The notes under the pieces were generated by a model. It did no database searches and had not been told where the DNA came from. It saw only the letters and a program-made list of their open reading frames with translations. DNA of 64,000 bases, taken from Leishmania mexicana MHOM/GT/2001/U1103. Taxonomy: Eukaryota; Euglenozoa; Kinetoplastea; Trypanosomatida; Trypanosomatidae. Position numbers and translations under genes: made by a program. Shown here in pieces: positions 10,026 to 20,978 of the stretch (position 1 is the first letter of the stretch; each line of letters starts with the position of its first letter). The stretch covers positions 62,001-126,000 of the forward strand of contig NC_018312.1 of assembly GCF_000234665.1 (NCBI RefSeq), given 5' to 3'.

Positions 10026-13000
10026 TGTTTGCTTCCGCCACAAGTACGCACGGAAAAGAGATGGAGCTGTTCGCCTACACAAAAAAAAATGATGACAGTG
10101 CCCTCCTCTTGCGCTTGCCTCTTCCCTTTGCCTCCTTGACTACTTGCCGTGCTTCTCCTCCAATGTGTGCAATAAGGTCAAATGCCGTTGGGTTATATAA
10201 AGCATGCGCCAGACGAACTCAGATGCCGCAGCGTCCAAGGGGAGGAAGAGTTGGATGAGAGTGAAGCATGAGAGATGATGTGGGATGTCTGCATATTACG
10301 TGTCACAAGCACGCTATGCGATGGCATACTTGGACAACCTGGATACGTTCTCTGCAACTTCTGCCCCGAGTAACAGAAATCGACGCAGGAGCGTGCGAAG
10401 GCGGAAGCTTCACGCATGACAACTCCACCCCTCCGGCGGATAGAAAAGACACTACCATAGATGATATATGCTTTTTTTAGCCTGTGCATGGCCACGTACG
10501 ACATGGATGTGTGTGAAAGTTCACCCCTCACACCTCCTTCAGCCTGCCCGGTCGCGCCTGGTCCGACCTTGGGAAGGAGGGAGAGAGAATCCTCCTCAGC
10601 AAGAGAGCTGCCAAAAAAAAGCGTGCACTGCCGGGGCAATGATATTTGTCTAGCAGACGCGGAAAGTAAGCGCCCCTCATGCGCGTACTGCGTCTGGCCG
10701 GTAAACATCACGAGCGTAATGCAACCGCTGCCTATGGGGAAACGCGAGCAGGCAAGTAGCCGCCATATGCATATGGTGCCCGTTTGTCGAGGAATGTGGG
10801 CAGTGATAAACATAGGCCCCTTCTTCTGAAACGGAGCGAGAGGAAGACAATAACGTCATCCGGCACGCCCGCCTCCTCCAAAGAAAAATAAAATCGACGA
10901 TAACAATGAAGAGAGAAGGGGGCTTCGTCTCTCTCACACCTCGGCAATCACACCAAAGGCTCGACTGCTCGTCCAAACCGATATACGAGACGAGTGAGAG
11001 GGGACGAGAGAGGAGGAGAGGTATGGGCGCGCAGTCATCGATAGGAACGCGCCTAATGCCTTCATACACATATCCTTATATACGTATATTCATGTGTGCG
11101 TACATTGTGTATGTGTGTATGGGGGGGGGAATAGGTATGCATAGGTCGCTGTATGTGTGCGTGTGCGCGACTTTCATACTTGAAAGGAGGGGTTAGCGAC
11201 AACGAAGAGGATCGCATAGCAGCACTATTGATATGCACAGCTGTCATCTCCTGTGCCGAAGCGACTACCGTGGGCATAAAAGCCTGCACAGGCTCCTCGA
11301 GGGGGCCGGAATCACACGCCGCGATGCTGTGATGCGCGTGCACCAACAACAAAAGGAAAGGCGGCGATGCAGTGGCTAAGGAAGCAATACAAGATGAAAG
11401 TAAGAAAAAGGAGTGTGAAAGGGGTGCGCGTGCGACGACGGCCGCCCCTCTAGCCAAACGCTTTAGCTTCTCGTGTTTTGTTTTGGTCACTTCCATCATG
11501 TACACACGTAGGCGCACGCATCTTCCGCAGAAGTGCAAACCACGAGGTACTGGGCATCGCGGTAAAGTTGAGCGGGGTGAGGGGGGACAGAGAGAGAGAG
11601 ACGGTTCAAAATAGATCAAAAGGCGGTTGTGTGGAAAAGTTCGTTGACTGAGGAGAAAAGCATGCGTGTCAGTGGCGGAGGTGGCCCCGGTGCCGGTCGT
11701 CCTTCTGCGGTGCCAAGCCACACTCGGGGACGCCACATCACAGGAGAGAAAACAGCTGTGCCACTACGCATCACGCATCCCATCCGTGTCATCACCAGCA
11801 CGCATGAGTGCGCGTCATGTCCCTGCATTCAAACCCGCCGCAAAAGTCTACACCACACATGCGGCAGTGCGCGTCCATGCCGACAGCGGTGCGGGTCTCT
11901 TCCAACCACCGGCCGGGCTCTGCACACCCTCTGTTTCGCTTGTGAAAGGCTTCGTTGGTGCATCCTTATCCTAGAAAATCAACTGCTTCAGAATGTGCTC
12001 TTCGCCACCTTTAATCAGAGTTCGCGGCAGCAGCAGCTCACGACACCGCTGGAGAAACGGCAACAGCTTCGCGTCTCACCTGCAGCCCCCTTCCCTTGCT
12101 TTCAAGTCCAAGGGAAGTTGGTGAGTGGTAGCGCATTGACGCCGGCGGGCGGTGAAGAGGGCAGTGGTGGCGACAAGTGCACTATTTCTTCCATCCACGG
12201 AACCTTTGCTGTTGTTGGGGAGCGAAGCTGTTATAGCTTCCTCACAAAGCTGGACCTTCACCTGGGCACCCACTTGCTGAAACAAATCCGTTCCGTCGAC
12301 TCCTCTCCTTGTCGTCCTTTGCAGGCCGCGAGGCACATTACACCTCGCACGCACGACCTCCTCCCCCTCTCCGCCACCTTCACGCCTCTTTGAAGCCGCG
12401 GCCTTTCCCCCTCCCCTCCCCAAGCACAAGTCAGCGCCACTGCCACAAGTACTCAACAAGAAAGTCCATTCGATGATGAGAGGAAAGCGAGAGCAAGCAA
12501 AGTGAAGTAAAGGCGCAAGTGCTGTGCAGCCGGTTGTTCGAACCACCCTTGAATTCATCAATTGGACGGAAGAGAGAAGGAGTACAGTGGACAAGGAAGG
12601 GGATGAACGGTGGCGCCTGTGCAGAAGCCGGCTGCTGCGCGCCTGTGGGGGAAGGGGAGGGGGCAGAGTAGACTTACTCCATCAGAAAAGACAAGAGACG
12701 ACACAGCACGCTGCAAACAACGAGAGAGGCACCGCGCACACACAGGCACGCGCCACGACGCTACGGAGAAGATGAACACAAAAAAAAAGTAAAGCAAAAT
12801 AAGCCGACAGAAGATGACACACTCATCAGTTGGCTGGGGAGTTCAACGTACGAATGCGCACACAATCGCTGAGCCGTCGACACGATTTGCAGTGAGCTGA
12901 CATAGACACGGTCATGGCCGCACACCTCTTCGGCCCAGAGCAAGCCCAGACCTCTCCGCGGACACCAAGCGTTGACAGCCGCATACCAGGGCAGTCTGCA

Positions 13001-13776
13001 GGCTCTTGGCCGCTCCCACACACAGAGAGTATGTGCGCGCGTGTGTGGTGGGATGGGTGGGGAGTATCAGACCCTGACATCACGGTGAAGCGGCCAGCCA
13101 TCATCAAGGGGCATGTTATGGTAAGAAGAGGCAAAGAAGGGAAACCGAGAAGACACGAGGAAGATGCGTGAGTGGGAGTGCCCAGTTCAGCCCCAAAACG
13201 AAAGCGCAAGGGAGGAAGCGCAGGAAGTGGCTAAGACGGGAAAAGTGTCCACTGACAAGCGTGTGCACACACACATACCAAGGGGTGAGGTAGGACAGAG
13301 AAAACGTGGCCCCTCTCGCCTGCAGTAGCACAATGGGAAGGGGTAGAAAGTGGATCGACCACGACAACGGCGGCATTCGCCAACAAAGAGGAAAAAGGGT
13401 GAAAAGGAGCACAGCGCCACGCACGTGAGTGAAGAAGAAGTCCATCCTTTGCTGCAAACAGCGGTGTCGCCGCCTGCGCACCCTCCCCCCCCCCTTAGGT
13501 AGCGTTCGCCGAGAAGCACCAGCCCCTGCATACGGAATTCATCGATTGACACCCGCACGCAAACAGGTGCACGCCTGAAGGGTCATCGGGGCATGCGCAC
13601 GCGTTTGCTGCTATTCGCGGGAGACAGACGCAGATGTGCCCTCGGTCGTCCTCCAACCCCTCTTCTCTTTCTAGGCGTGCTGGGGCGAAGCCTCGGAAAA
13701 AAAGAGCAGAACGATAGGGCGTGAAGAAGCTGGACAACACCTCTGCAATCTCAGCTCCACAACAGAGCCGTGTCGT
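10026..13776. other. Long spacer (3.75 kb)
   Basis: It separates the 122-residue membrane protein gene from the SAM-domain gene. It contains C, G and A runs, CT/GA tracts and a GT-rich patch near 11100-11170. Reading frames of 170-250 codons occur on both strands (10193-10813, 11062-11736, 11629-12393, 12076-12594), but their products are Ser/Arg/Cys/His-rich with no domain. I see no tRNA-like cloverleaf by eye. A long 3' UTR is the simplest reading. Confidence 0.5.
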
Positions 13777-14145
13777 CTACTCCGAGTGCAGCTTCCTATC
13801 CGGTACATAGACGCTTGACGGGAGCATCGGGCTGCCGGTGCCGAACAACTTGTGGTAGTAGTAGTTTCGGCTGAGAGACACTACCTTCTCCGTGCGGGCT
13901 TCTAGCTCCAGCTCGCCAACGAAATTCAAAACGTACACGTAGGCGCACGCAGCCATGATCCAGACGGCGACTAGCACACCTGAGAGAATCATAACAGAGG
14001 ATGTCATGTGGCACCCGTAGCCTGCCGCCGTAGGGGTGCACGTTGTCAGCGGACAGGTGCACTGATGCAGACGCAAGTTCGGCGTCACATAGCACACCGG
14101 TGAATCGGTGAAGATCCAGTTGTTCTGGCCTACCTGGCACGACAT
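13777..14145 (-). CDS. Small single-pass membrane protein with Cys-rich N-terminus
   Basis: The protein has 122 residues from the ATG at 14145. Residues 1-46 carry six cysteines (3, 18, 29, 31, 36, 45) and no signal peptide. Residues 49-74 form one hydrophobic helix (SVMILSGVLVAVWIMAACAY), and the remaining 48 residues are hydrophilic, with acidic then basic stretches and a YYYHK motif. The cysteines suggest a disulfide-bonded or metal-binding N-terminal domain on one side of a membrane. I do not recognise a family. Codon use is GC3-rich, like its neighbours, and unlike the low-complexity frames around it. Confidence 0.7.
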   Translation of the reverse strand: MSCQVGQNNWIFTDSPVCYVTPNLRLHQCTCPLTTCTPTAAGYGCHMTSSVMILSGVLVAVWIMAACAYVYVLNFVGELELEARTEKVVSLSRNYYYHKLFGTGSPMLPSSVYVPDRKLHSE

Positions 14146-14657
14146 CTGCTTTCTCCTATGTTGATGGCAGCGCTACCGCAAAGAGTTATGGCGATAGAGG
14201 AACGTGCACCCGATAGTGCGAGTGTGTCGGTGTGGGTGTGCTCTCCATGGTGGCAGAATGAGGTGAGGAGGTGGAGGAGGGGAAGGATAGCGGCCAGCAA
14301 AGGGCAAGAGACGCAGAGAAGATTTTTCGAGTACCGCGCATGTCCACCGCGGGGGCGGTGGGAGGGGGAGGGGGAAGGAGAACCGGAATAGAGGGGAGGG
14401 GGACGGTGTGGATGGCGCCGCGGGCATCGCCCGACGCATCAACACACAGTCTCCAGTCCAAGTGCGTTGGTGAAAAGCTGCAGTCAAGCATTCCCAGCTA
14501 GCACCCCACTTCCAGTGGCGCGCTAGACCTCAAAAAAGAAAACTTCGAGGCAAGCTGTGCTTCGAGAGACACCGGTGGCGTACCCAGTTACGTCGTCCAT
14601 GTGAAGGGTACATGCCTCGAGCGGCTGCGGCACGCGCTCCGTCGAACACCTGCCCTG
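14146..14657. other. Spacer (0.5 kb)
   Basis: This is the presumed 5' UTR of the small membrane protein and 3' UTR of the coiled-coil gene. It has G/A-rich plus-strand tracts near 14261-14400, i.e. pyrimidine tracts in the sense strand. No gene is seen. Confidence 0.6.
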
Positions 14658-16820
14658 CTATCCCGATGACATGGAGGACAGCAACACATCGCGCTGCACC
14701 TCCAACTCGCACCTTGCAGCCTCGAGCTCCTCGAGCTCTGCCCGCACTGCCGCGTTGAATTGTACCTCCTCGGAGGTTCGTCTCTCCAGCTCTGCCAACG
14801 TGTTGTGCAGAGCAGACGCTTCATCGGAGGCTTCCTGCATGAATGCCAGTTGACGGCGCAGCTGCTCATTCTCCCTCTCCACGTCGCACAGCTGCATTAG
14901 GAGCGGGGCGTTTGGCTGCTTCGTCAGCCACGCCATCTTCTTATTGACCTCGATTTGCTGCGCCGCCCAGAACGCCTTTATGAGCTCCAGCTGCGCCGCC
15001 TTCTCATCAGCGAAGGCCGTCGCCTCCTCGCTGAGCACCGTCGTCGCCCACTCAAGATGCGCGTGCACTTGACTCGTCACTGCAGAGACGGCGGATGCAG
15101 CCGTGGCCGACGGCGCCTTCGGCTCCGTGTAGTCTGCGAGCAGAGCCGAAAACTCGGCGTGCACGTCCGGCGTCGTTGCCATGGAGCTCTGAAGGAGCTC
15201 CGTCAGCAGGCCCCGCACAGCCTGCCACTGCGTGAGATGGGGGATCGTAGCCACGATTGACTTGTCCACAATACCCTTCAGCATGGCAGCAAGATCAACG
15301 CTCGAGCCGCGCATGTCAGCGCAGCATTGCTTCACCAGCTCCGCGTCAGGGAGCTGCACATCCAGCACGCGTTCCACCGTGGCATCCTCCACCGCGCCGC
15401 CGCCGCGCAATGCATGGCTGAGAAAGGCTGCATTCCCCGACTGCTTCTCAAAGTAGGTGCTGAGCAGCGCTATCGCATGTAAGCAGACGTTGTGCACCTC
15501 TAGTAACCGGTTCAAGCCGAAGGACAGAATGGTGTCGACGGTGTCGTTTACTGTCGCTGCTCCACCGCTCGCTGCCTGTCCCGACCGCAGCTCCTTCTCC
15601 ACTGCATGGATGCGACTCAGACGCCTCGCCAGCCTCTCTTCACCCTCGTGACTGGTACTTTGTATCGATGCAGCAGCAGGGCTACCGCCATGGCGTTCAC
15701 CCCACAGCTCGCTCGCAGACGGCTCGGCCAGAATGCCACGAAGGTACAGCACGGCCCGTCCTAGGCGATGGACTTCCTCCTCAAGCTCCCGCGCGTAGGC
15801 TGTGAGGGCAACGTACTGTACCAGAGCGCTTCCCGCGAAGGCGTCACGCTGCGCTCTGTTAAGCGGCTGAGTGACAAGACGCGCGAGCACCGCCTCCAGT
15901 CGCCCGTTTTCCTCGCTCAGCTCCTTGTTGAGGCACTCCGCCGTCGCAATGTCGAAGGAGGCCGCGGTAGCAACTGAAGATGACGCCGGTGATGCCGCCG
16001 ATTCACTGCACGCCAGCCGCCGCTGCGCTGTCCACCGAGCAAACGCCTCAGCGGCGCAGTGGGCATCTGCCTCCTCTTGCGATTTGACCTCCACGGTGAC
16101 CCGAAGGGCATCGCAGCGTTGCTTCAAGGTGCTCAATGACTGCAGTCCATACGAGAGCTGCTGCGCCGCAGCACTCGCCAAAGCCGCCTCCTCCATCGAC
16201 ATGGAAGGGAGACGCGCCTCCAGAGCGCGCACAGCCCCAGCTGCACGCTCAGAGATAACCTCCGGCGAGTGAAACGAAGAGACAGTCTCCGGCGGCCACG
16301 CCAAGTTCAGTGCATCGAGCGCGCGCAACATAGGCGTGCCAGTGCCCTGCTGAGCAGGGGCAGCGGGCAGATGAGATGCCGAAGAACAAAGCTGAGCAGC
16401 CTCTTTCTCAACCAGTGCGCTCAGGTGTTGGCTCAGTCGTTCGCGCTGCGCAACGTGGTGGTGCACCTGCGAGATGGCGCTGTCGAGAGCCCCGATAAGG
16501 GAGGCCGAGTTAGACAAACTGGATGTCTCCACCGTAGGCGAGGAATGCGCCCCACCGGTCGCCCCCACGTGCAACTCGCTCATGTGGAGCCACGAGTTCT
16601 CCAGCGAGGCTCGCAGTTGCCGGGTGTGACGCAGACATGCCTCGAGCTCAGGGTTGGTTGACGCGTCATCGCCGCGGCATTGCCGACCCTCCAGCTTCGT
16701 GGATCGCACCAGGAGCTCGTTGAAGTCATCCTCGCGCTTGAGCTCGTCATACTGCTCCAGAGGGTAGTCGGGGGGCACCACCTCCTCCTCATCTGCAAGG
16801 GGATTGGCAAAGAAACTCAT
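14658..16820 (-). CDS. Coiled-coil protein of unknown function
   Basis: The protein has 720 residues from the ATG at 16820 (start MSFFANPLADEEE); an upstream in-frame ATG may exist but the extension is Arg/Pro-rich and not protein-like. It is nearly all alpha-helical, with heptad-like segments around residues 45-95, 125-165, 260-330, 340-400 and especially 590-715, where Glu/Leu/Ala-rich helices end the protein (ELEELEAARCELEVQRDVLL). The N-terminal acidic segment with PPDYPLEQYDELKRE is followed by the first helix. No catalytic motif or membrane segment is visible. A cytoskeletal, spindle or motor-adaptor role would fit, but nothing in the sequence decides this. Confidence 0.8.
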   Translation of the reverse strand: MSFFANPLADEEEVVPPDYPLEQYDELKREDDFNELLVRSTKLEGRQCRGDDASTNPELEACLRHTRQLRASLENSWLHMSELHVGATGGAHSSPTVETSSLSNSASLIGALDSAISQVHHHVAQRERLSQHLSALVEKEAAQLCSSASHLPAAPAQQGTGTPMLRALDALNLAWPPETVSSFHSPEVISERAAGAVRALEARLPSMSMEEAALASAAAQQLSYGLQSLSTLKQRCDALRVTVEVKSQEEADAHCAAEAFARWTAQRRLACSESAASPASSSVATAASFDIATAECLNKELSEENGRLEAVLARLVTQPLNRAQRDAFAGSALVQYVALTAYARELEEEVHRLGRAVLYLRGILAEPSASELWGERHGGSPAAASIQSTSHEGEERLARRLSRIHAVEKELRSGQAASGGAATVNDTVDTILSFGLNRLLEVHNVCLHAIALLSTYFEKQSGNAAFLSHALRGGGAVEDATVERVLDVQLPDAELVKQCCADMRGSSVDLAAMLKGIVDKSIVATIPHLTQWQAVRGLLTELLQSSMATTPDVHAEFSALLADYTEPKAPSATAASAVSAVTSQVHAHLEWATTVLSEEATAFADEKAAQLELIKAFWAAQQIEVNKKMAWLTKQPNAPLLMQLCDVERENEQLRRQLAFMQEASDEASALHNTLAELERRTSEEVQFNAAVRAELEELEAARCELEVQRDVLLSSMSSG

Positions 16821-17486
16821 ATGAAACAACGGTGCTTTTGGTTTCTGTTCGCTCACCCACCCACGGCGCCAGAGGACCTCTGCGTGCGCCGCAGCGCACG
16901 TGCGGAATCGGTAGCCGATGTGACGGAGTGGAGGGGGGAAGGGCAAAAGTGAGAGAGAGAAAGACGGAGAAGGTAGCGGGAGAGTGCACGCTTCAGGGAT
17001 AAAAAAACCGCCATCCCGTGATGGTCGTAGAGGATTTTCAATGGCACGGAGAGAGTGTTTAATCTCGCTTCTCTTCCTCTTCTACGAGTGGTCGTCATGT
17101 GGTACATACTATACTCTGCTACGCAACTCCACCCACAGTCCGGAATGGGCACCAGGGCCAGCTGCATGACGTGAGAGGTGCACCTGAGCTGAATACTTTC
17201 TTGGAGGCCTTTCGTTCTTTTCTGCTTGGTTCATGTTCGTCCTTGGCTTTTCCCTCACGTGCGTTGGAGGGTGTCTGTAGGATGGTTACGGTGGCGTATG
17301 GAGGAGGGACGAGCGCCTGGAAAGGCACGCGGAAAAGCGCAGGACGGAAACAGGAAGTGTGCGCCTAGGGTCCAGATGTAATGGGAATCGCCGTTCCTCC
17401 ATGCAGCGCGGAAGCGCTGCAGCAGCACCGAAGAGAAGAGCCACTCATGCGCACTGACGGGCGCGCACACCACCGTCGCGGCTTCT
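16821..17486. other. Spacer (0.67 kb)
   Basis: It lies between the coiled-coil gene and PAP exon 2 and holds the PAP 3' UTR plus the splice signals for the next gene (GA-rich plus strand near 16951-16980). No gene is seen. Confidence 0.6.
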
Positions 17487-18726
17487 TCACACCGACGACC
17501 CCATCATCTCGGCGCAGGCGCTGTAAAGTGCCTGGCACGGTGAGTCGGCTGTCAGCGGATCGTAGATGGAGAAGAAGGACAGCCGTGGCCCCAGCATGGC
17601 TGACCTGTTCCACACAAACGGATTCTTTCCCGTTGTGCCCTCGGTCACTGCAAACTCAAACTCTCTGAATGCGGACTCCACATCGCTGTGAGCCACATCC
17701 TTGTTACCGTTGCGCACGCCGAAGAAGAATGCGCGAGAGCGGCAGTGCACCGTCACCCCTCTCCGAGTCACTGCTCGGGGCGGCTCATCGACAACCGGGC
17801 ATGGGAACGGCCGCACCTCGGCCACGCACTCCAGCGCGTACACAAACATACGTAACTTGCTTTCTACGTACCCCTTCCATGCATTGATAGTGTCCTCGCA
17901 CGCTGCAAGTGACTGGTGCTCGCTCGAGATGTGCACGCCAACAAAGAAGCGGTGCTCATCGAGTACGTTGTATGGCTCCCATAGTGCCGAGTACGGCATC
18001 GGGACTAGGGAACACAACTGCTCAGCGCGGAGGAGTTCCTTCAAAAAGAGCTGCAGGCCACTGCGGCCCACCGCGTGGGCGGCGTTGACGGTGGGCCGTG
18101 CCGGGTTCAGCACTGGGAACAGGTCCGCCGCGTCCCAGACAGCATCCCACGGCGGCGGCATCCCCGGTACTCGCGCGATGGCCACGTTCTCATCCGTGGG
18201 CACAATAGAAACAGGATCGATGCGCGTGCCACGCTGGAGCCACCACACGTACAGGGAGAAGAAGAAGCGCAAAATCACGCTACTGTCCGCGACGGGGCAA
18301 AGCTGGCAGGCACGGGCCACCATAATGGCAAGACACACGCCGTTGGGGAAGGTGTAGAGGTTCCCATACACCTGCCGCCGCGCCGCCCAGTACTTAACAG
18401 CACGCAGCACGCAGGCGTACGCGTCAAGTGGAAGGGGAAGGCGGCGACGAATCTCCAGAATCGTGCGGATCCCGTTCACGGTCGCCCGACAGGGAAGCGA
18501 CACCAGGGAAAGAAAGTCGTCGCGCAGTAACTCATTCGTGTCAGGCGCCGTCCGCATATCAACGGAGGCAAACAGGAGATCGACATGAACCCCATTGTAC
18601 GAAAACTTGATCAGAGGGACGCGGGCCGAAGTGACCACGACGACGTCCTGCAGGCGCCCCTCAGCCGAGCGCGGGAACTTCTGAAAAAACAGACTCGTGT
18701 TCACAGAGGCGGAGCACAATGCAATT
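17487..18726 (-). CDS. PAP1: Poly(A) polymerase, exon 2 (residues 88-500)
   Basis: This exon encodes most of a canonical nuclear poly(A) polymerase. It starts with one base completing Leu88 and continues IALCSASVNTSLFFQKF, matching the block right after the DID motif of PAPs. The third catalytic Asp follows at about residue 137 (KFSYNGVHVDLLFA). The family segments RAVKYWAARRQVYGN and NGVCLAIMVARACQL, the central MPPPWDAVWDAADLFPVLNPARPTVNAAH block, and the RNA-binding domain (AWKGYVESKLRMFVYALE) are in order. Read alone, this frame lacks the first two catalytic aspartates and its upstream extension (18727-18851) is pyrimidine-tract translation, so it must be joined to exon 1 at 19600-19862. 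Spliced length is 500 residues, in the range of PAP catalytic cores. Confidence 0.9.
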
Positions 18727-19599
18727 CTTCGCGGCAGCATTCGGAAACGAGGAGAAGACGACTCATAGAGAGAGAAAGGCGAGAGCAGCAAGAGAAGAGA
18801 GAGCAGCGAGCGCAACGAAGGGGCGGTGTGTGCGCATGAGGGCCCCGCCACCGCAGCGTATTACCATTAGTCATGTTGCAGTGACGGTACGTACGGTGAA
18901 ATACGCAGAGCACAGCATGCCGTCCCAGTTTACGTCTCGGGTGAAAGGGCGTGAGACGTGTGGAAGGAAAAGCGAGAATAAAACCTTGAAAAAGAAGGAG
19001 AAAGCCGAGAGCGACGGCGCGGCCGTCCGCGTGCACCATGGCAGCAGTATCACAGCACCGTGAATGTGTAACATTAGAGGGGTGTACGAAGATGTACACA
19101 CGGTTTCCAATGCAGGCAAGCAGGTGAAAACGAAATGAGAAGTGGCGAGATTTGTGAGCATGATGTGGAGAAAGGTGGTGCTCCACGCGATCATCACCAT
19201 TCGCACGCACGATGCGGAGACGAACATGCGGAGTGCCCGAGAGAGGTAGGAAGAGGGGACGAAAGACGAAGTGGAGTGAGGAGAGCGAGAGAGAGATGGG
19301 AAGTCTGCAGATACTTCAATACACATAAGCGACACGAAGATTCCCTCCTCGCCCATTCTGCCTCTCTCCCTCTCTCCTGCTCTCTCCCACACGCCTGCCG
19401 CTGCGCTGCCCTGCACGCTGCTCACGGCCGTGGTCGAGGAGAGACGCAAGAGAGAGGAGGGAAGAGAGGAGAGGAGAGGAGAGAGCGGGCGAGACGGGGG
19501 GAGGGAGGGTGAGGGAGGGAGGGTGAGGGAGGGGAGGGAAAGAAGTTCAGCGCAACGGGGGAGAAGAAACGATGGGAAGAAGGAAGTGGCTCACCATAC
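18727..19599 (-). other. Cis-spliced intron of the PAP gene (873 nt)
   Basis: The sense strand begins GTATGGTGAGCC at 19599 and ends CCGCGAAG at 18727. Donor GTATGG cuts Leu88 after two bases and the acceptor supplies the third; of the donors and acceptors nearby, only this pair keeps the frame and rebuilds DIDL-IALC. A second GT five bases on (GTGAGC) shifts the frame with every nearby AG. A pyrimidine-rich tract of about 70 nt (18743-18812) precedes the acceptor. The PAP gene is one of the very few trypanosomatid genes known to contain a cis-intron, so the location agrees with established knowledge. Confidence 0.85.
19496..19538 (+). repeat. G-run tract inside the PAP intron
   Basis: A series of GGG/GGGG runs separated by A or TGA on the plus strand (C-rich in pre-mRNA). 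It could form a G-quadruplex on the template strand. Confidence 0.5.
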
Positions 19600-19862
19600 A
19601 AATCAATATCACTACCCGTGATAGCGGCACCAAGACCGCTCGAGCCAAACACGTATACTTGTGTCCACGCAGCCGCAGCCGACGGCTCTGCCTGCAGCAG
19701 CTTCTCTAGTAGTTGTCGAACAAGTCTCACAACCTCGTCCGTCTTTTCCATCGAAAACGCATCTGTGGCTCGTCTCAGTGCTGTAGACGCCGCTGCGTCG
19801 GCGGCGAAGTTGAAGTGAGGAAACGCATCCCCAACGAGTGTCGCCTCCGCCGCGCGCTCCAT
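19600..19862 (-). CDS. PAP1: Poly(A) polymerase, exon 1 (residues 1-88)
   Basis: The ATG at 19862 starts MERAAEATLVGDAFPHFNF. The exon carries the nucleotidyltransferase signature: QVYVFGSSGLGAAITGSDIDL, with the Gly-Ser pair at 73-74 and the two metal-binding aspartates at 85 and 87. It ends two bases into the Leu88 codon at the donor GTATGG. Its frame downstream of the donor degenerates into Pro/Ser-rich translation of a pyrimidine tract, which supports an exon end here. The upstream in-frame extension to 19946 begins with TTG and is not needed. Confidence 0.88.
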
Positions 19863-20978
19863 CTTGGTCTGGCGGTGCGGACGACTTCGCCGCGGCACAG
19901 AGCGAGGCAACTGAAACTTTCGAGGCAACCAACGAGAGCGAACCAAGAGAGAGGAGACGCGGCTTGCTGCGCGCCAAAAACGCAGAGGCTCTCAGACAAC
20001 AGGAGGAAGATGGGAGAAGAGCGAATCTGTGAGGGTGGCGCCGCAGCAGGTCAACACCGACAGCGACGCAGCGCTTGAGAAGCTCGAACTGCGTTCTTAC
20101 GTAATTCCTGTGGATGGGGAAACACGTTCGACTGCGCGCACGACGGTGCGTGTGCTACGCAAGAAAAATGTTGGAGAACGAGATGATGAAGCGAAGAAGA
20201 AACACACAAAACGCGCGTAGCATCAGGCGAAAAGGGGGAGACGATGGCGTCGAGCAGGTGACAGGGATGGTATCATGACGCCTATCCATTTCCACAGACG
20301 CTGCCGCAGAAGGCTTGGGGCCCTCAGAAAAAGAGCCGCACGTCACGCGGGCGTGTACGCGTCAAGCACACATGGCTTTCATGTGCGCGCACATCGTGTT
20401 GAGTCGGTGATTGCGAGACGCGAGCAGCAACAGCATTATGCGAGAGGCGTCCCCGTCACGGGGGCTGCGCTGCCGTCTAGCCGGGTCTTTCGCTGCCTCT
20501 CTTCCCTCCTCGTTGCGCTGGAAACACGTCACCTTCGTTTTTTCTTTGCTGTCGTGCGCACATGCCACCCATTCCAGTTGGCGCAGCGACGTCACACCAA
20601 AACTGTACGCTCGCACATATACCAGCGTGACATGAAACGAGGCGTAGCGAGGTCTCGATGCGCGTGTTTGCGCTGAGCCACCTCCGAGGCGGCGGTGGCG
20701 GCTGTCGAGGGCTCACTTCCCTTACGTCAACGGCAACCACACAAAACGGAAAGAGGCACACACGCACACACGCAGGCACGGAGCGTGAGTGCGAGGGCGG
20801 TGCCACAAGGAACAAAAGCCTTGTTTGGTGGCACCTCGTAGTCCTCTTCGTGTACCTCCGATTCACTCGCAAGGCGAACACATCGACTGGCGACAGTAGA
20901 CAGCCAATCACAAACTGTAGGGCGGTAGCGCCTCGTGCCGCTCCACCCCTGCCCGCCACATCGCAACGCTTAGCTGCC
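19863..20978. other. Spacer (1.1 kb)
   Basis: It runs from PAP exon 1 to the stop of the doublecortin gene and includes the PAP leader region. Reading frames on both strands are Arg/Ser-rich without motifs. No RNA gene is recognised. Confidence 0.55.
19910..19945 (-). promoter_or_regulatory. Candidate spliced-leader acceptor for PAP
   Basis: In the sense strand a pyrimidine-rich stretch (TCTCCTCTCTCTTGG and on) is followed by AG at GAAAG and TTTCAG (G at 19911). The second would give a 5' UTR of 48 nt and makes the ATG at 19862 the first start codon. Confidence 0.4.

Noticed and set aside
11629..12393. 254-codon plus-strand frame
   Set aside because: It lies on the non-coding strand of a one-directional array and has no recognisable domain.
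12530..12550. GGTTCGAAC-like sequence resembling a tRNA B box
   Set aside because: It lacks the full B-box consensus and no cloverleaf or A box is found around it.
18727..18851. N-terminal extension of the PAP exon 2 frame resembling a signal peptide (SLLSLLLLLSPFSL)
   Set aside because: It is translation of the intron's pyrimidine tract and begins with GTG; PAP is nuclear and needs exon 1.
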